DNA of 64,000 nucleotides from Rubritalea squalenifaciens DSM 18772 (GTDB lineage Bacteria; Verrucomicrobiota; Verrucomicrobiia; Verrucomicrobiales; Akkermansiaceae). The notes beneath the pieces are model-generated. The model saw nothing but the letters and a program-made list of their open reading frames with translations, did not search any database and was not told the origin of the DNA. Positions 9,437 through 17,794 of the stretch are shown here, piece by piece; positions within the stretch are counted from its first letter, which is position 1; each line of letters begins with the position of its first letter. The stretch spans positions 221,811 to 285,810 of the forward strand of contig NZ_FQYR01000002.1 in NCBI RefSeq assembly GCF_900141815.1. The letters run 5' to 3'. The translations under genes were made by a program, and so were the position numbers.

Positions 9437-9931
9437 TTACTGATCGGTTTTGACACGCTTGAAGTACTCGCGGACGTGGAGATCAAATACCTCATTGCCT
9501 ACATAGCACCAGAAGGTGTCCTTGTCTGGAAAGTAACTGATACCGAATGGTACATCGCCCAGAAAAAGCGACACGCCACTGTCTTCTTCATACTTGATCT
9601 CCGTTACCACCTGTAGTGGCGACTCACCGAGGATCTTGTAGGTAAACTTAGTTGTTTGGGCCTCTACTTTGATTTCCTTGCCGTCTTCGGTCTCTAGCGT
9701 ATACGCAGCGCTATTCATTTCACCGATGCCATCCGCACGAAAGGTGAAGGTACAACGACCAAACAGACCTGACAGCACCCTGTGCTGGGCCGGGGTGATC
9801 TTGGCATGCTTCTCGATGTGCTGGAAGGTCAGCTCCTTGTCGGATTTCCAGGTTCCGATGATTTTGGAAGCTTCCTCGGCGCTGAGAAGGCCGCTGAGGA
9901 AGAAAAGAAAAAGCAAGGTCAGGCGCGTCAT
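9437..9931 (-). CDS. Small secreted protein of unknown function
   Basis: Protein of 164 residues with a signal peptide (MTRLTLLFLFFLSGLLSAEE). The mature part begins 'IIGTWKSDKELT', a pattern seen in lipocalin-like stress or lipid-binding proteins where 'GTW' opens the barrel; this resemblance is only local. The protein is predicted to be beta-rich. No partner is evident from context, although a sulfatase gene lies just upstream on the same strand. Confidence 0.55.
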   Translation of the reverse strand: MTRLTLLFLFFLSGLLSAEEASKIIGTWKSDKELTFQHIEKHAKITPAQHRVLSGLFGRCTFTFRADGIGEMNSAAYTLETEDGKEIKVEAQTTKFTYKILGESPLQVVTEIKYEEDSGVSLFLGDVPFGISYFPDKDTFWCYVGNEVFDLHVREYFKRVKTDQ

Positions 9932-9973
9932 GAAGTCAGGATAAAGGTGAAGGCCTCTGTTCTAGAGATGGCT

Positions 9974-11323
9974 TCACTCCCGCTCAAGGTTATTCGCTTC
10001 GTGGGGGTCCTTGCTGAGGTCGTAGCGTTGTTTCACCTTGTTGGTCTTGCGGTCGATGATCTGGTGCTCGCTGGGCTTGATCACGGACTTGAGGCCGCCC
10101 CAGTAGGAGATGGCAGTCTGCTCGCTGGGCTGCGCCGGGTTCTCCAGCTGGGGAACGAGGGAGGCGCCGTCCAAATGCTTGGGCGGGGTAAGTCCGGCGA
10201 GCTGGCAGAGGGTGGGGTAGATATCGATGGTTTCCGCGAGGGACTCGGTAGGCTTGCCTGCGGCTTGCATGCCCGGTGCCTTGATGATGAGTGGTGAATG
10301 CAGAGCCACGGCGTATGGCGTGTGCTTGCCCCAGATCTGCTGCTCGCCGAGGTGCCAGCCATGGTCACCCCAGAGCACGATGATGGTATTGTCCGCCTGT
10401 CCTGACTTCTCTAACAAGTCGAGAATCTGGGCGACTTTGGAATCGGTATAGGAGACGCAGGCTGCGTAGTGCTTGCGAACATCGGTGGCGTATTGTTCAT
10501 CCTTGTTAGGGTTGCGCCCGTCATGTGAATAACCGTTAAAGAACTCACCACTGCCATTCCAGTAATCGCCCTTCGGGGGCTTCTGGGCAGCCGGGATGGG
10601 AGGCAGCTTTTTGTCCTGATAGAGATCGTAGAATTCCTTGGGACAGCCGAAGGGTAGGTGGGGGCGAAGGAATCCTACCATGCAGAGCCAAGGCTTTTCA
10701 CCTTCAGTGAGTTTCGGGATATTTTTACGGTAGAGATCCATGATCTGGTCATCCGGATAGCTAGCATCCTTGGCCTCAATGGCCGGGGTCTTGCCACGCA
10801 CGCGCCCTTGGCCATCGGCCAGTCCGTGCATCAGGCCCTGGGGAGTTTTCCACAATCCGGCATCGCGCGGCTGGATGTCCCAGGCACCCGGGATCTCAAG
10901 TTTGTCCTCCTCGTTCCAGTCCTGGCCGCAGTGGCCGCCGGGGTAGTGACTGACCTTGCCAATAGCCATGGTGGTGTAGCCGTGATCCCGGAACCACTGT
11001 GGCAGGGAAGGGGCGGCGTTTTCCTTTTTGAAATGGTTGACGATCGCGTTGTTAGAAAGCTGGGCTCCGCTCTTCGGGTAGAGGCCGGTCAGCAAGGAGA
11101 AGCGGGAGGCACCGCAAGTCGGGGCCTGGACGTAGTGACGCTTGAAAAGGCGCCCTTCGGCGATGAGCTTTTCCATGGCGGGGGCATGGATGTAGTCCTT
11201 GCCAAAGGAAGGAAGCTCCGGACGCAGGTCATCCACACAGATGACCAGGACATTCGGCTTCTTCTCCGCCGCGCTGAGCACGGAGGCAAGACTAAGGAGA
11301 GCAAGTAGTAGAGTGCGGTACAT
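9974..11323 (-). CDS. Secreted sulfatase, iduronate-2-sulfatase-like
   Basis: The ATG at 11323 is preferred over an in-frame GTG six bases upstream and gives 449 residues. A signal peptide (about 1-18) precedes NVLVICVDDLRPEL, the metal-binding strand typical of iduronate-2-sulfatase-like enzymes. The active-site signature is CGASRFSLLTG with Cys70 as the predicted formylglycine; Ala replaces the more usual Pro at the third position. 'VLWGDHGWHLGEQQIWGKHT' near residue 315 is also typical. It should remove O-sulfate from sulfated polysaccharides outside the cytoplasm. It is distinct in sequence from the sulfatase at 5.8-7.2 kb. Confidence 0.88.
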   Translation of the reverse strand: MYRTLLLALLSLASVLSAAEKKPNVLVICVDDLRPELPSFGKDYIHAPAMEKLIAEGRLFKRHYVQAPTCGASRFSLLTGLYPKSGAQLSNNAIVNHFKKENAAPSLPQWFRDHGYTTMAIGKVSHYPGGHCGQDWNEEDKLEIPGAWDIQPRDAGLWKTPQGLMHGLADGQGRVRGKTPAIEAKDASYPDDQIMDLYRKNIPKLTEGEKPWLCMVGFLRPHLPFGCPKEFYDLYQDKKLPPIPAAQKPPKGDYWNGSGEFFNGYSHDGRNPNKDEQYATDVRKHYAACVSYTDSKVAQILDLLEKSGQADNTIIVLWGDHGWHLGEQQIWGKHTPYAVALHSPLIIKAPGMQAAGKPTESLAETIDIYPTLCQLAGLTPPKHLDGASLVPQLENPAQPSEQTAISYWGGLKSVIKPSEHQIIDRKTNKVKQRYDLSKDPHEANNLERE

Positions 11324-11380
11324 ATTCACGGGTAGTAGATAGGTCTAAAACGCTGAACGTTGCATACATATAGCGACAAT

Positions 11381-11740
11381 TCACTTTTTCTTGGTCGCCT
11401 TGGCCTGCGGGTTGAAGTCCAGGCAGAGCTGGAGCCAGTGGTTGAGCTGCTGCTCGCTGCGGATTCCACGCCCCTGGATGAAAAGAAAGCCCGTCATGGG
11501 GCGCCCGGTGAAGTCCATGTAATCGGCCGAGGGATCCTCCAGGCACTTCTCATAGACCTCCGGCCCCACGCGGGCCATCAGCTTATCCTCGCCCGTGGCC
11601 TTGTCCTGCAGGATGCCGCAGCACATCTTCTCGTCCACCATGATGCACAGCCCGCCCATCATCCGTTTCTCGGTGAAGGGGACTCCCTGCTCTACAAAAA
11701 AACAGCGGACACGGTCGGCAAAGAGTTCATCAAAGGCCAT
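11381..11740 (-). CDS. TfoX N-terminal-domain protein
   Basis: The ATG at 11740 gives 119 residues; an upstream in-frame GTG at 11776 would add 12. The protein matches the TfoX/Sxy N-terminal domain pattern: 'RCFFVEQGVPFTEKRMMGGLCIMVDEKM' and 'LMARVGPEVYEKCLEDPSADYMDFTGRPM'. Stand-alone TfoX-N proteins are common; a role in competence is established only for full TfoX in gamma-proteobacteria and should not be assumed here. It is divergent from the AI-2E family permease gene. Confidence 0.75.
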   Translation of the reverse strand: MAFDELFADRVRCFFVEQGVPFTEKRMMGGLCIMVDEKMCCGILQDKATGEDKLMARVGPEVYEKCLEDPSADYMDFTGRPMTGFLFIQGRGIRSEQQLNHWLQLCLDFNPQAKATKKK

Positions 11741-11849
11741 GAGGGCAGCATAGCGGATCACGGGCCCTTTGGACACGCCATTCTAAAAGCTGGTGCATTT
11801 TACCATCGCACTATTGCATTTGGCTCTCTAACGTAAGCTGGCATAAGCC

Positions 11850-13238
11850 ATGGAAGATCAATTCCCGACACCATTTCAACGCAAGACTCTCTGGAAAGCC
11901 CTGACCGGACTAGCGATCACGACGCTAGGAATACTGCTCGTAGGCCTGATCTGGCTGGTGGGTAATGTGCTCTCCTATCTACAGCCTGTACTGATCCCTC
12001 TGGCGATCGCCGGCATCGTGGCCTATCTGCTGGATCCGGCTGTTAGCTGGCTGCAGAGGAAGGGTCTGAGCCGCCTGCGCTCCGTGCTGGTGGTGTTCTT
12101 CTCCTTCCTGATGGGAATCTTACTCATGGGCTGGATCGTGATCCCACCCATCGTCCAGCAGGTGAGCGACCTGCTCGATGACAAGGAGAGGCTGGGGGAC
12201 AAGGTCAGCAAGACGCTGCACGACCTCGGTGAAATAGGCTGGATCAAACCCGGTGTGCAATGGGCCCTGGCCGAACACGTGGAAGAAGCCAATGGCAACG
12301 GCAAGAATGGCGGAGCCGCTGTGAAGAAGGATGAGCCTTCCCCAAAACAAACACCTGAAGATACGGAATCCGTGGAAGGCAGCGAGGAGTCACTGCTGGA
12401 TGAAGTGGTTGCACCAGACGTGGCACCGCCGTTCCAGGATACCAATCTCGCCCACTACTTGAGTTCCAATACCGAGCGCATCGCCGGTACCGTGTCCAAG
12501 CTGATCACCAGCGGCACTTCGACCATCCTGAGCACGCTGGGTCTGATCCTCGGTCTCGCGATGGTGCCGATCTATCTCTACTATTTCCTGAAAGAATCTT
12601 CCTCGATCAAAGCGCACTGGCATGACTACGTGCCGCTGAAAGCCTCTGAATTCAAAAACGAGGTGGTGGACACACTGCAGGAGATCAACGGCTACCTGAT
12701 TTCCTTCTTCCGCGGCCAGATGCTGGTAGCTTTCATCGATGGCATTCTGGTGGGTATCGCCCTGATGATCTTCGGCCTGCCCTATGCGCTGGTGATCGGC
12801 CTGGCGATGGCGATTCTGGGCGTGATTCCTTACATTGGAAATATCATCTGCCTGGTGCCGGCCTGCATGATCGCCTACGTCCACTTCGCTTTCCCTGAGA
12901 ACCGCGGCATGCTGGAGGGCGTGCTGGGTAGCAATCAATGGGCCTACGTGGCTGCCACAGTGGCGATCTTCGTGATCGTCCAGCAGATCAACTCTCTGGT
13001 GACCGCACCGAAGATCGTAGGTGACTCCGTAGGGCTGCACCCGATGACGGTGATCTTCTCCATGCTGTTCTGGTCCCTGCTGCTGGGTGGCTTCCTGGGC
13101 GCACTTCTCGCGGTGCCGATGACTGCCTCGGTGAAAGTACTCTTCCGCCGCTACATCTGGGAGCGCAAGATGAGCCCGAGCGCCGTCGACGGGCCGCCCC
13201 CGGAAGAGGATCTGGACGAATCCACTGCTACAGCGTAG
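11850..13238 (+). CDS. AI-2E family (UPF0118/PerM) membrane permease
   Basis: Protein of 462 residues with about eight hydrophobic segments: two near 20-55, one near 78-100, then a long charged, Glu/Pro-rich insert (about 150-200) before the remaining helices from 230 to 430. The region 'GLPYALVIGLAMAILGVIPYIGNII' and 'VTAPKIVGDSVGLHPMTVIFSMLF' is characteristic of the AI-2E exporter/PerM family. Members export autoinducer-2 or act as Na+/H+ antiporters; the substrate here is unknown. The acidic insert is unusual. A small lipoprotein gene starts within 15 bases of its stop. Confidence 0.85.
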   Translation: MEDQFPTPFQRKTLWKALTGLAITTLGILLVGLIWLVGNVLSYLQPVLIPLAIAGIVAYLLDPAVSWLQRKGLSRLRSVLVVFFSFLMGILLMGWIVIPPIVQQVSDLLDDKERLGDKVSKTLHDLGEIGWIKPGVQWALAEHVEEANGNGKNGGAAVKKDEPSPKQTPEDTESVEGSEESLLDEVVAPDVAPPFQDTNLAHYLSSNTERIAGTVSKLITSGTSTILSTLGLILGLAMVPIYLYYFLKESSSIKAHWHDYVPLKASEFKNEVVDTLQEINGYLISFFRGQMLVAFIDGILVGIALMIFGLPYALVIGLAMAILGVIPYIGNIICLVPACMIAYVHFAFPENRGMLEGVLGSNQWAYVAATVAIFVIVQQINSLVTAPKIVGDSVGLHPMTVIFSMLFWSLLLGGFLGALLAVPMTASVKVLFRRYIWERKMSPSAVDGPPPEEDLDESTATA

Positions 13239-13251
13239 AGTGCCGGCAGTG

Positions 13252-13635
13252 ATGAATATGCTTTTCCCTGTATCCTTGGCCGCTGCGGCCTGCCTGCTAG
13301 CCAGCTGTGACAAAGCTCCACAGAGCTCCACGACCATCGTGCATGGTGAGGACAATGCGGAGCACGCCGAGTTCTCCAGTCTCGAAGGCAAGTACGATAC
13401 CGGCAAGCTCTACATCCAGTACCACGTGGGCAACACGCAGTCAGGGCACAGCACCTCCGACTGGACGATCCATGCCCCCTTCGAGGTGAAGGTCACCCCG
13501 ACCAGCCTGGAGCTCAATTTCTCTGGAGCCTACAAGGTGAACGGCTCCGCCACGGACAAGGGCAAGAAGCACTTGATCATCAAGAAATCCTGCATCCACA
13601 CCGTCCTCTATTCCGAGGAGAGCCCTAGTTCGTAG
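13252..13635 (+). CDS. Putative lipoprotein
   Basis: The ATG at 13252 (alternative ATG at 13258, upstream GTG at 13240) gives about 127 residues beginning MNMLFPVSLAAAACLLASCD. The lipobox LLASC marks a lipid-anchored protein. The mature part is beta-rich and ends 'CIHTVLYSEESPSS'. It follows the permease closely and overlaps the end of the convergent rseP gene by 11 bases. No family recognised. Confidence 0.55.
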   Translation: MNMLFPVSLAAAACLLASCDKAPQSSTTIVHGEDNAEHAEFSSLEGKYDTGKLYIQYHVGNTQSGHSTSDWTIHAPFEVKVTPTSLELNFSGAYKVNGSATDKGKKHLIIKKSCIHTVLYSEESPSS

Positions 13636-15097
13636 AGCTCGCCGTCAGGGCCTTGAGTGTTGTCAGGTCAAACTCCGGCTCCTTCGGTCCCTTGCGCTCC
13701 GGTGCTTCAGCACCCATGCCGGAGAAGGAATCCTTCATGGTAATGAAGACGAAGGTACCGAGCAGCACGAGTACAAAGCCAGTCTGCACGACTTCCAGCA
13801 TCTGGGTATTGAGCGGCTTCTTGCGGATCATTTCCGCCAGCGCCATGGTGATGTGACCACCATCGAGTACCGGGAAGGGAAGCATGTTGAAGATCGCCAG
13901 GTTGATATTGAAGATCACCCAGAAGTAGAGGATCTGGCGTAGCGGGAAGTCGCCTAACAGGATCTGGTACTTCATCTTGCCAATCCCCACGGGGCCTGAA
14001 AGGTGCTCCAGCTTGATGCCGGACTTCGGTGTAGTGAGGCGGTCGATGGTCACGAAGAGCATGCGGCCGCTGTCTGAGATCTGCTTCAGCGGACTAGGAT
14101 AGACGAGCTGTTGCTCCCTGGCATAGCCCTGCCAGGTGATGCCGATCATCGGCTGCGGGTCCTTGGTAGGATCTACCTGGTAGCCATTGCTGGGAACCAG
14201 AGCCATGGTCTTGAGCTCGATTTCCTCGCCGTCACGCAGCACCTTGACAGTCGATGGCTTGTCGCCGTTTTCTTTGATCAGTTTGGAGAAATGGAAAATG
14301 CTGAGCACGTCCTCGCCATTCACGGAGAGTAGTTTGTCTCCAGCCTTGAAGCCGCTGAACTCCGCCGGTCCGCCTTTGAAGACACCACCCACGATAGCTT
14401 CTCCCTCCGGGGCAATGCCGATGCGGCGCACGCCGTCACGCTTGAGAATGCCGCCTTCGTCCACCTCGAATCCAGAGGTCAGGTAGAGCTCGCCCTCGCC
14501 AGGGCGCTCCACGGTGATGTGCAGCTCGTCCCCCTTACTGAAGATGATGGACTCAGTGATTGCATCCAGATTGCCGTAGAAGCCATCCACTGGTGAACCG
14601 TTGATCTCAGTGATCTTGTCACCCTCTTTCAGGCCGGCGACTGCTGCCGGGGAATCTTTTTCCACGTAGCCTACCACCTGGTTCTCCTCGAAGTTGGCCG
14701 GCTTGCCTGCGAAGTAGACTACCACCGCTGCGAACAGAGCTAACAGAAAGCTGAAGAGCGGGCCGGCAAAGGCCACGATGATCTTGTCGATCGGCTTGAT
14801 CGGATCCAGCGGTTTGTCGCGCCCGCTGTTTTCGCCCTCGATGGATTCCATCGGTGCCATCTGGGGCAGGGCCACGAAGCCACCCGCCGGGATCCAGCCC
14901 AGGCCGTACTGCACACCATTAATCGTCTTCTTCCAGATGGGCTTACCGAACCAGATCTGGAAACGGTCCACTACCAGGCCTCTCCAACGCGCTGCCAGGA
15001 AGTGGCCCAGCTCGTGAACAAAGATAATGACGTTGAAACTGAAGATCACGACCAGAATGAGGCCGATCACTTTGAGGGTGTGCAAAAAGGATTCCAT
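13625..15097 (-). CDS. rseP: Site-2 (RIP) zinc metalloprotease RseP
   Basis: Protein of 490 residues. The zinc-binding HELGH is at residues 28-32 in the first transmembrane helix, and the second metal motif 'NMLPFPVLDGGHI' is near residue 400. Two PDZ domains lie between (about 140-215 and 225-300), as in RseP/YaeL. The enzyme cleaves membrane-embedded anti-sigma factors and remnant signal peptides inside the inner membrane. Its C-terminus carries one more hydrophobic segment and a charged tail. There is no dxr or bamA neighbour, the context seen in Proteobacteria. Confidence 0.9.
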   Translation of the reverse strand: MESFLHTLKVIGLILVVIFSFNVIIFVHELGHFLAARWRGLVVDRFQIWFGKPIWKKTINGVQYGLGWIPAGGFVALPQMAPMESIEGENSGRDKPLDPIKPIDKIIVAFAGPLFSFLLALFAAVVVYFAGKPANFEENQVVGYVEKDSPAAVAGLKEGDKITEINGSPVDGFYGNLDAITESIIFSKGDELHITVERPGEGELYLTSGFEVDEGGILKRDGVRRIGIAPEGEAIVGGVFKGGPAEFSGFKAGDKLLSVNGEDVLSIFHFSKLIKENGDKPSTVKVLRDGEEIELKTMALVPSNGYQVDPTKDPQPMIGITWQGYAREQQLVYPSPLKQISDSGRMLFVTIDRLTTPKSGIKLEHLSGPVGIGKMKYQILLGDFPLRQILYFWVIFNINLAIFNMLPFPVLDGGHITMALAEMIRKKPLNTQMLEVVQTGFVLVLLGTFVFITMKDSFSGMGAEAPERKGPKEPEFDLTTLKALTASSTN

Positions 15098-15251
15098 GAT
15101 TGTGTGGCACGAACCTAAGCCGAAATCTTAGGATGACAAGTGGATACAGTTTTTGCCTTTGTGGAACGGGCGTTTAGCAAAAATGAACGGAAAGCGCACA
15201 ATTCGTTCATCATCATATTGACTGGCAGATATTTTACGCCATGATGTAGAT

Positions 15252-16292
15252 ATGGCATACCGCTTGGACAAGGCTGTCGTGAAGGGGTGGATAGATAACA
15301 CCTCCCCTGGTATGACTCGTGGTGCCTTGGAAATCATGGGATTGGATCGCCCCGTCAAGCTGATCCTGAGAGGTAACTGCTGGAGAGATCTGGCAGGTAC
15401 TAGGCTGGATTTCACGAACCCATCTCCTGAGCTTCAGGAAGACGTCGTGGAGGCCATGCATACACTCCAGCGCGGAGTGATCGGTGACATGACTGCATCT
15501 ATCAAGGTACGTATCCCCACCGTGCCTCAGTCTGAATTTGAAAACTACACGTCCAAGAACCAGGACATCCCCAGTGTCTGGCGCAACGCGCTCTACCTGG
15601 AATGGTTCAGCCTGGTCAACGGGCGCTGCATCATCGAGACCGCCGACTACCAAGTCAAAGTCTCCAGCCACCAGTGGGAGCTGGATGCCGATGGTGAAAA
15701 GAAGCAGCGTGAAGAAAACGCCATGGCCATGGAGCATTTCATGGAGCTCATGCTCACCGCCTCCGAAGCCGAGTCCGAAGTCGCGGATGCGGAAGGCGAG
15801 GTGGATGAGTTCGAGTGGGAAAAGCGCCTGCGCGTCAGGGACTCGCTGGAAGAAGCCGCCTGGTTCCTCGGTGAAGGCCCCGCGGAAACCACCATCGAAA
15901 TCCACGAGGTGGAGGAAATGCCCACCAAGAACCGCCACCAGATCGTGCAGCACGCCTACCTCGTCCAGCACAAGACGATCGAACTGTTAGGCAATGCCAT
16001 CCTGGATGACGGCCCACGCAGCGAGCTCGCCCTAGCCATCGGCTACATCTGCGATGCGATCGATGAATGCTGGCCCAGCAAGAAGGTCAACCTGGAGAAC
16101 GGCTACCGCGTAGCCATCCTCAAGCGCACCCTGGAAGCTTGTAACTCCGCCATCGCCGCCACCAACACGCTAGCCATGGAGGATGACAAGTACGAGGAAC
16201 TGCGCTCGCTGATCTTCCACCTGCGCGACATGATGGTAGACCTCTCCCACGGCCTCCGCGACAGCGAACCCGGCCCAGAGGGACAGGACTAA
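15252..16292 (+). CDS. Conserved acidic protein of unknown function
   Basis: Protein of 346 residues starting MAYRLDKAVVKGWIDNTSPG. There is no signal peptide or membrane segment, so it is probably cytoplasmic. The N-terminal half (1-140) looks like a beta-rich domain; residues 150-230 are strongly acidic and helical (many Glu, Met and Ala), suggesting a coiled coil; the C-terminal third is helical with a 'YRVAILKRTLEACNSAIAATNTLA' segment. No family recognised. A possible -35 TTGACT lies about 40 bases upstream, but a matching -10 is unclear. Confidence 0.65.
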   Translation: MAYRLDKAVVKGWIDNTSPGMTRGALEIMGLDRPVKLILRGNCWRDLAGTRLDFTNPSPELQEDVVEAMHTLQRGVIGDMTASIKVRIPTVPQSEFENYTSKNQDIPSVWRNALYLEWFSLVNGRCIIETADYQVKVSSHQWELDADGEKKQREENAMAMEHFMELMLTASEAESEVADAEGEVDEFEWEKRLRVRDSLEEAAWFLGEGPAETTIEIHEVEEMPTKNRHQIVQHAYLVQHKTIELLGNAILDDGPRSELALAIGYICDAIDECWPSKKVNLENGYRVAILKRTLEACNSAIAATNTLAMEDDKYEELRSLIFHLRDMMVDLSHGLRDSEPGPEGQD

Positions 16293-16462
16293 GGTCTGGA
16301 TGATCATGCCAAAGGTAAATGAGGCGTACTAAGCTACGTCCTGCTAGGTATGCTCTCAACTTAGCTAAATGTGTAGCTATCATGACTCTCATCCCAGGCC
16401 AGACCGTAGAGACCCGCACATGCTCAAGGGAAGCATGCTATCTCATCAGTATCGACCTATGG

Positions 16463-16560
16463 TCATCATCCCGCAGGGATGAAGGAACAAAGCCCGGGGT
16501 AAAGCGAAGCGTACCCCGGGAATAGGCCTCTCTTTTATTACCACCCCGGAGGGGTGGAGG
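16463..16560 (+). repeat. REP palindrome cluster, subfamily 1, left of RAYT-A
   Basis: Three adjacent inverted repeats: CATCCCGCAGGGATG at 16467-16481; CCCGGGGTA (16493-16501) with TACCCCGGG (16512-16520) around the loop AAGCGAAGCG; and CCACCCCGGAGGGGTGG at 16541-16557. The same block occurs in reverse orientation at 17071-17166 on the other side of the transposase gene. In RAYT systems such flanking REPs are the transposase's recognition sequences. Confidence 0.85.
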
Positions 16561-16617
16561 AAGGACCGCCCTCATCTAAACCTCGATTTTTTCTCCTGCT
16601 TGGTCTAACAGTAAACA

Positions 16618-17058
16618 ATGTCTTCCACCCATGCTTGCATCTATCTCCATGTCGTCTTTGGGACCAAGGACAGAATACCATGGATCAGCGCGGAACATCT
16701 TACCCGCTTGCATTCCTATATTGGAGGCTGCCTTTCAGCCGCCGGATCAAAAGCCTTGGCCGTGGGGGGAATCTCTGACCATGTCCACATTCTCCTGCGG
16801 ATCGACACGACTCAGGATGTTGCCGGCCTTATGCGGAGTGTGAAAAGAGAAAGCTCACGCTGGATGAAGGAGCAAACCGCAGACGGGCTTTTTGCCTGGC
16901 AACCTGGATATGCGGTGTTTTCGGTAAGTCCCAGCGGGGTAGAGGAGGTGAGAAGGTATATTCTTAAGCAGGAAGAGCATCACAAGATTCGTAGCTTTGA
17001 GGATGAATTCCAGATCATGCTGCAGAAAGCAGGTTTGGAGGCGGAGCGAACTCAGTGA
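16618..17058 (+). CDS. REP-associated tyrosine transposase (RAYT-A, Y1 HUH family)
   Basis: Protein of 146 residues of the IS200/IS605 TnpA-like, REP-associated class. The metal-binding HUH motif is H55-V-H57 (in SDHVHILL) and the catalytic tyrosine is most likely Y114 in VRRYILKQEEHH. 'MRSVKRESSRWMKEQ' is a typical family segment. These single-strand transposases cut and rejoin REP hairpins and are usually domesticated, with no terminal repeats of their own. The gene is flanked on both sides by inverted copies of a three-palindrome REP element, strong contextual support. It is closely related to RAYT-B at 23.3-23.8 kb, with the same spacing of catalytic residues. Confidence 0.9.
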   Translation: MSSTHACIYLHVVFGTKDRIPWISAEHLTRLHSYIGGCLSAAGSKALAVGGISDHVHILLRIDTTQDVAGLMRSVKRESSRWMKEQTADGLFAWQPGYAVFSVSPSGVEEVRRYILKQEEHHKIRSFEDEFQIMLQKAGLEAERTQ

Positions 17059-17070
17059 ACAATCCACGCT

Positions 17071-17166
17071 TCCTCCACCCCTCCGGGGTGGTTTTCTTTT
17101 CTAATCCCTGACCCGGGGTACGCTGCGCTTTACCCCGGGCTGTGTTCCTCCATCCCTGCGGGATGG
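17071..17166 (-). repeat. REP palindrome cluster, subfamily 1, right of RAYT-A
   Basis: Inverted copy of the element at 16463-16560: CCACCCCTCCGGGGTGG at 17075-17091; CCCGGGGTA (17112-17120) and TACCCCGGG (17131-17139) around the loop CGCTGCGCTT; and CATCCCTGCGGGATG at 17151-17165. The pair brackets the RAYT-A gene. Confidence 0.85.
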
Positions 17167-17454
17167 TTGCTCAGCAGTAGCCATACGTCAGACGAAACAA
17201 ATTCGTTCACTCGTAACCATTGTGATCATTACAAACTCATCCTCAATGACCTCCCGAAATAGTAACCTGACTCTCATCTCTGGGCGGTTCGCCTGACTTT
17301 TCTAAACTCGATCCTTCCACCCACTCAGGTGATAGACGATATCCACTCAGCCACCACCAGCAAACCCTCAGCGACTTGCAGCATGGCAAAGTTCAGTAGC
17401 TATCAGAAAATTTATAGCGTTGCATTTCGGGGGAAGTGGGGTACTCGTTTGCCT
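17167..17454. other. Intergenic stretch without a convincing gene
   Basis: Apart from the REP element before it, I see no coding signal. An in-frame extension of the entericidin-like gene starts at 17329 but has no signal peptide at that position and is rejected as a start. Two possible promoter-like AT-rich spots occur near 17215-17235 and 17395-17420, neither convincing. Confidence 0.4.
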
Positions 17455-17664
17455 ATGGAAAAACGCACTGTAGTCATCGCTATGCTTGGCGCCGTGTCCC
17501 TCGGTGTCACCTCTTGCAATACCTTCGTCGGCGTAGGCCGCGACTTCAAGAGGCTGGGTGAGGGTGTAGAAAACACAGCTTACGGGAAAACCTGGGACGG
17601 CCAGCCACGCCGCGCCCGCCAGCCTCAGTACACTCCACCGAGCAACCAGGTCGCCCCCCAGTAA
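17455..17664 (+). CDS. Entericidin-like small lipoprotein
   Basis: The ATG at 17455 gives 69 residues beginning MEKRTVVIAMLGAVSLGVTS, then Cys. The lipobox plus the segment CNTFVGVGRDFKRLGEGVE matches the entericidin A/B pattern (C-N-T-x-x-G-x-G-x-D), although the C-terminal tail (QPRRARQPQYTPPSN) is longer and more basic than in E. coli EcnA/B. Entericidins are membrane lipoproteins tied to an antidote/toxin pair in enterics; the role here is unknown. A terminator hairpin follows. Confidence 0.65.
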   Translation: MEKRTVVIAMLGAVSLGVTSCNTFVGVGRDFKRLGEGVENTAYGKTWDGQPRRARQPQYTPPSNQVAPQ

Positions 17665-17696
17665 TCCCGCCTATCCATCCAACAGCATTTCTCGAG

Positions 17697-17733
17697 AATC
17701 CGGCGTGGGGCAAACTCCGCCGGATTTCTTATT
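17697..17733 (+). terminator. Intrinsic terminator after the entericidin-like gene
   Basis: AATCCGGCG at 17697-17705 pairs with CGCCGGATT at 17718-17726, followed by TCTTATTT. It separates the lipoprotein gene from trpS. Confidence 0.75.
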
Positions 17734-17794
17734 TACCAGAACGCGCCAGCAGTTCATCTTGCGCGCGTCACCAACCAAATTTCCTACCAGATCC

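Noticed and set aside
15234..15971. Long minus-strand frame opposite the 346-residue protein gene
   Set aside because: It mirrors the plus-strand codons, is rich in His, Gly and Asp as antisense frames of GC-rich genes are, and has no start signal.
16463..17166. REP palindromes as ordinary transcription terminators
   Set aside because: They lack T tracts after the stems, occur in complete three-palindrome blocks in inverted pairs around the RAYTs and recur elsewhere with the same structure.
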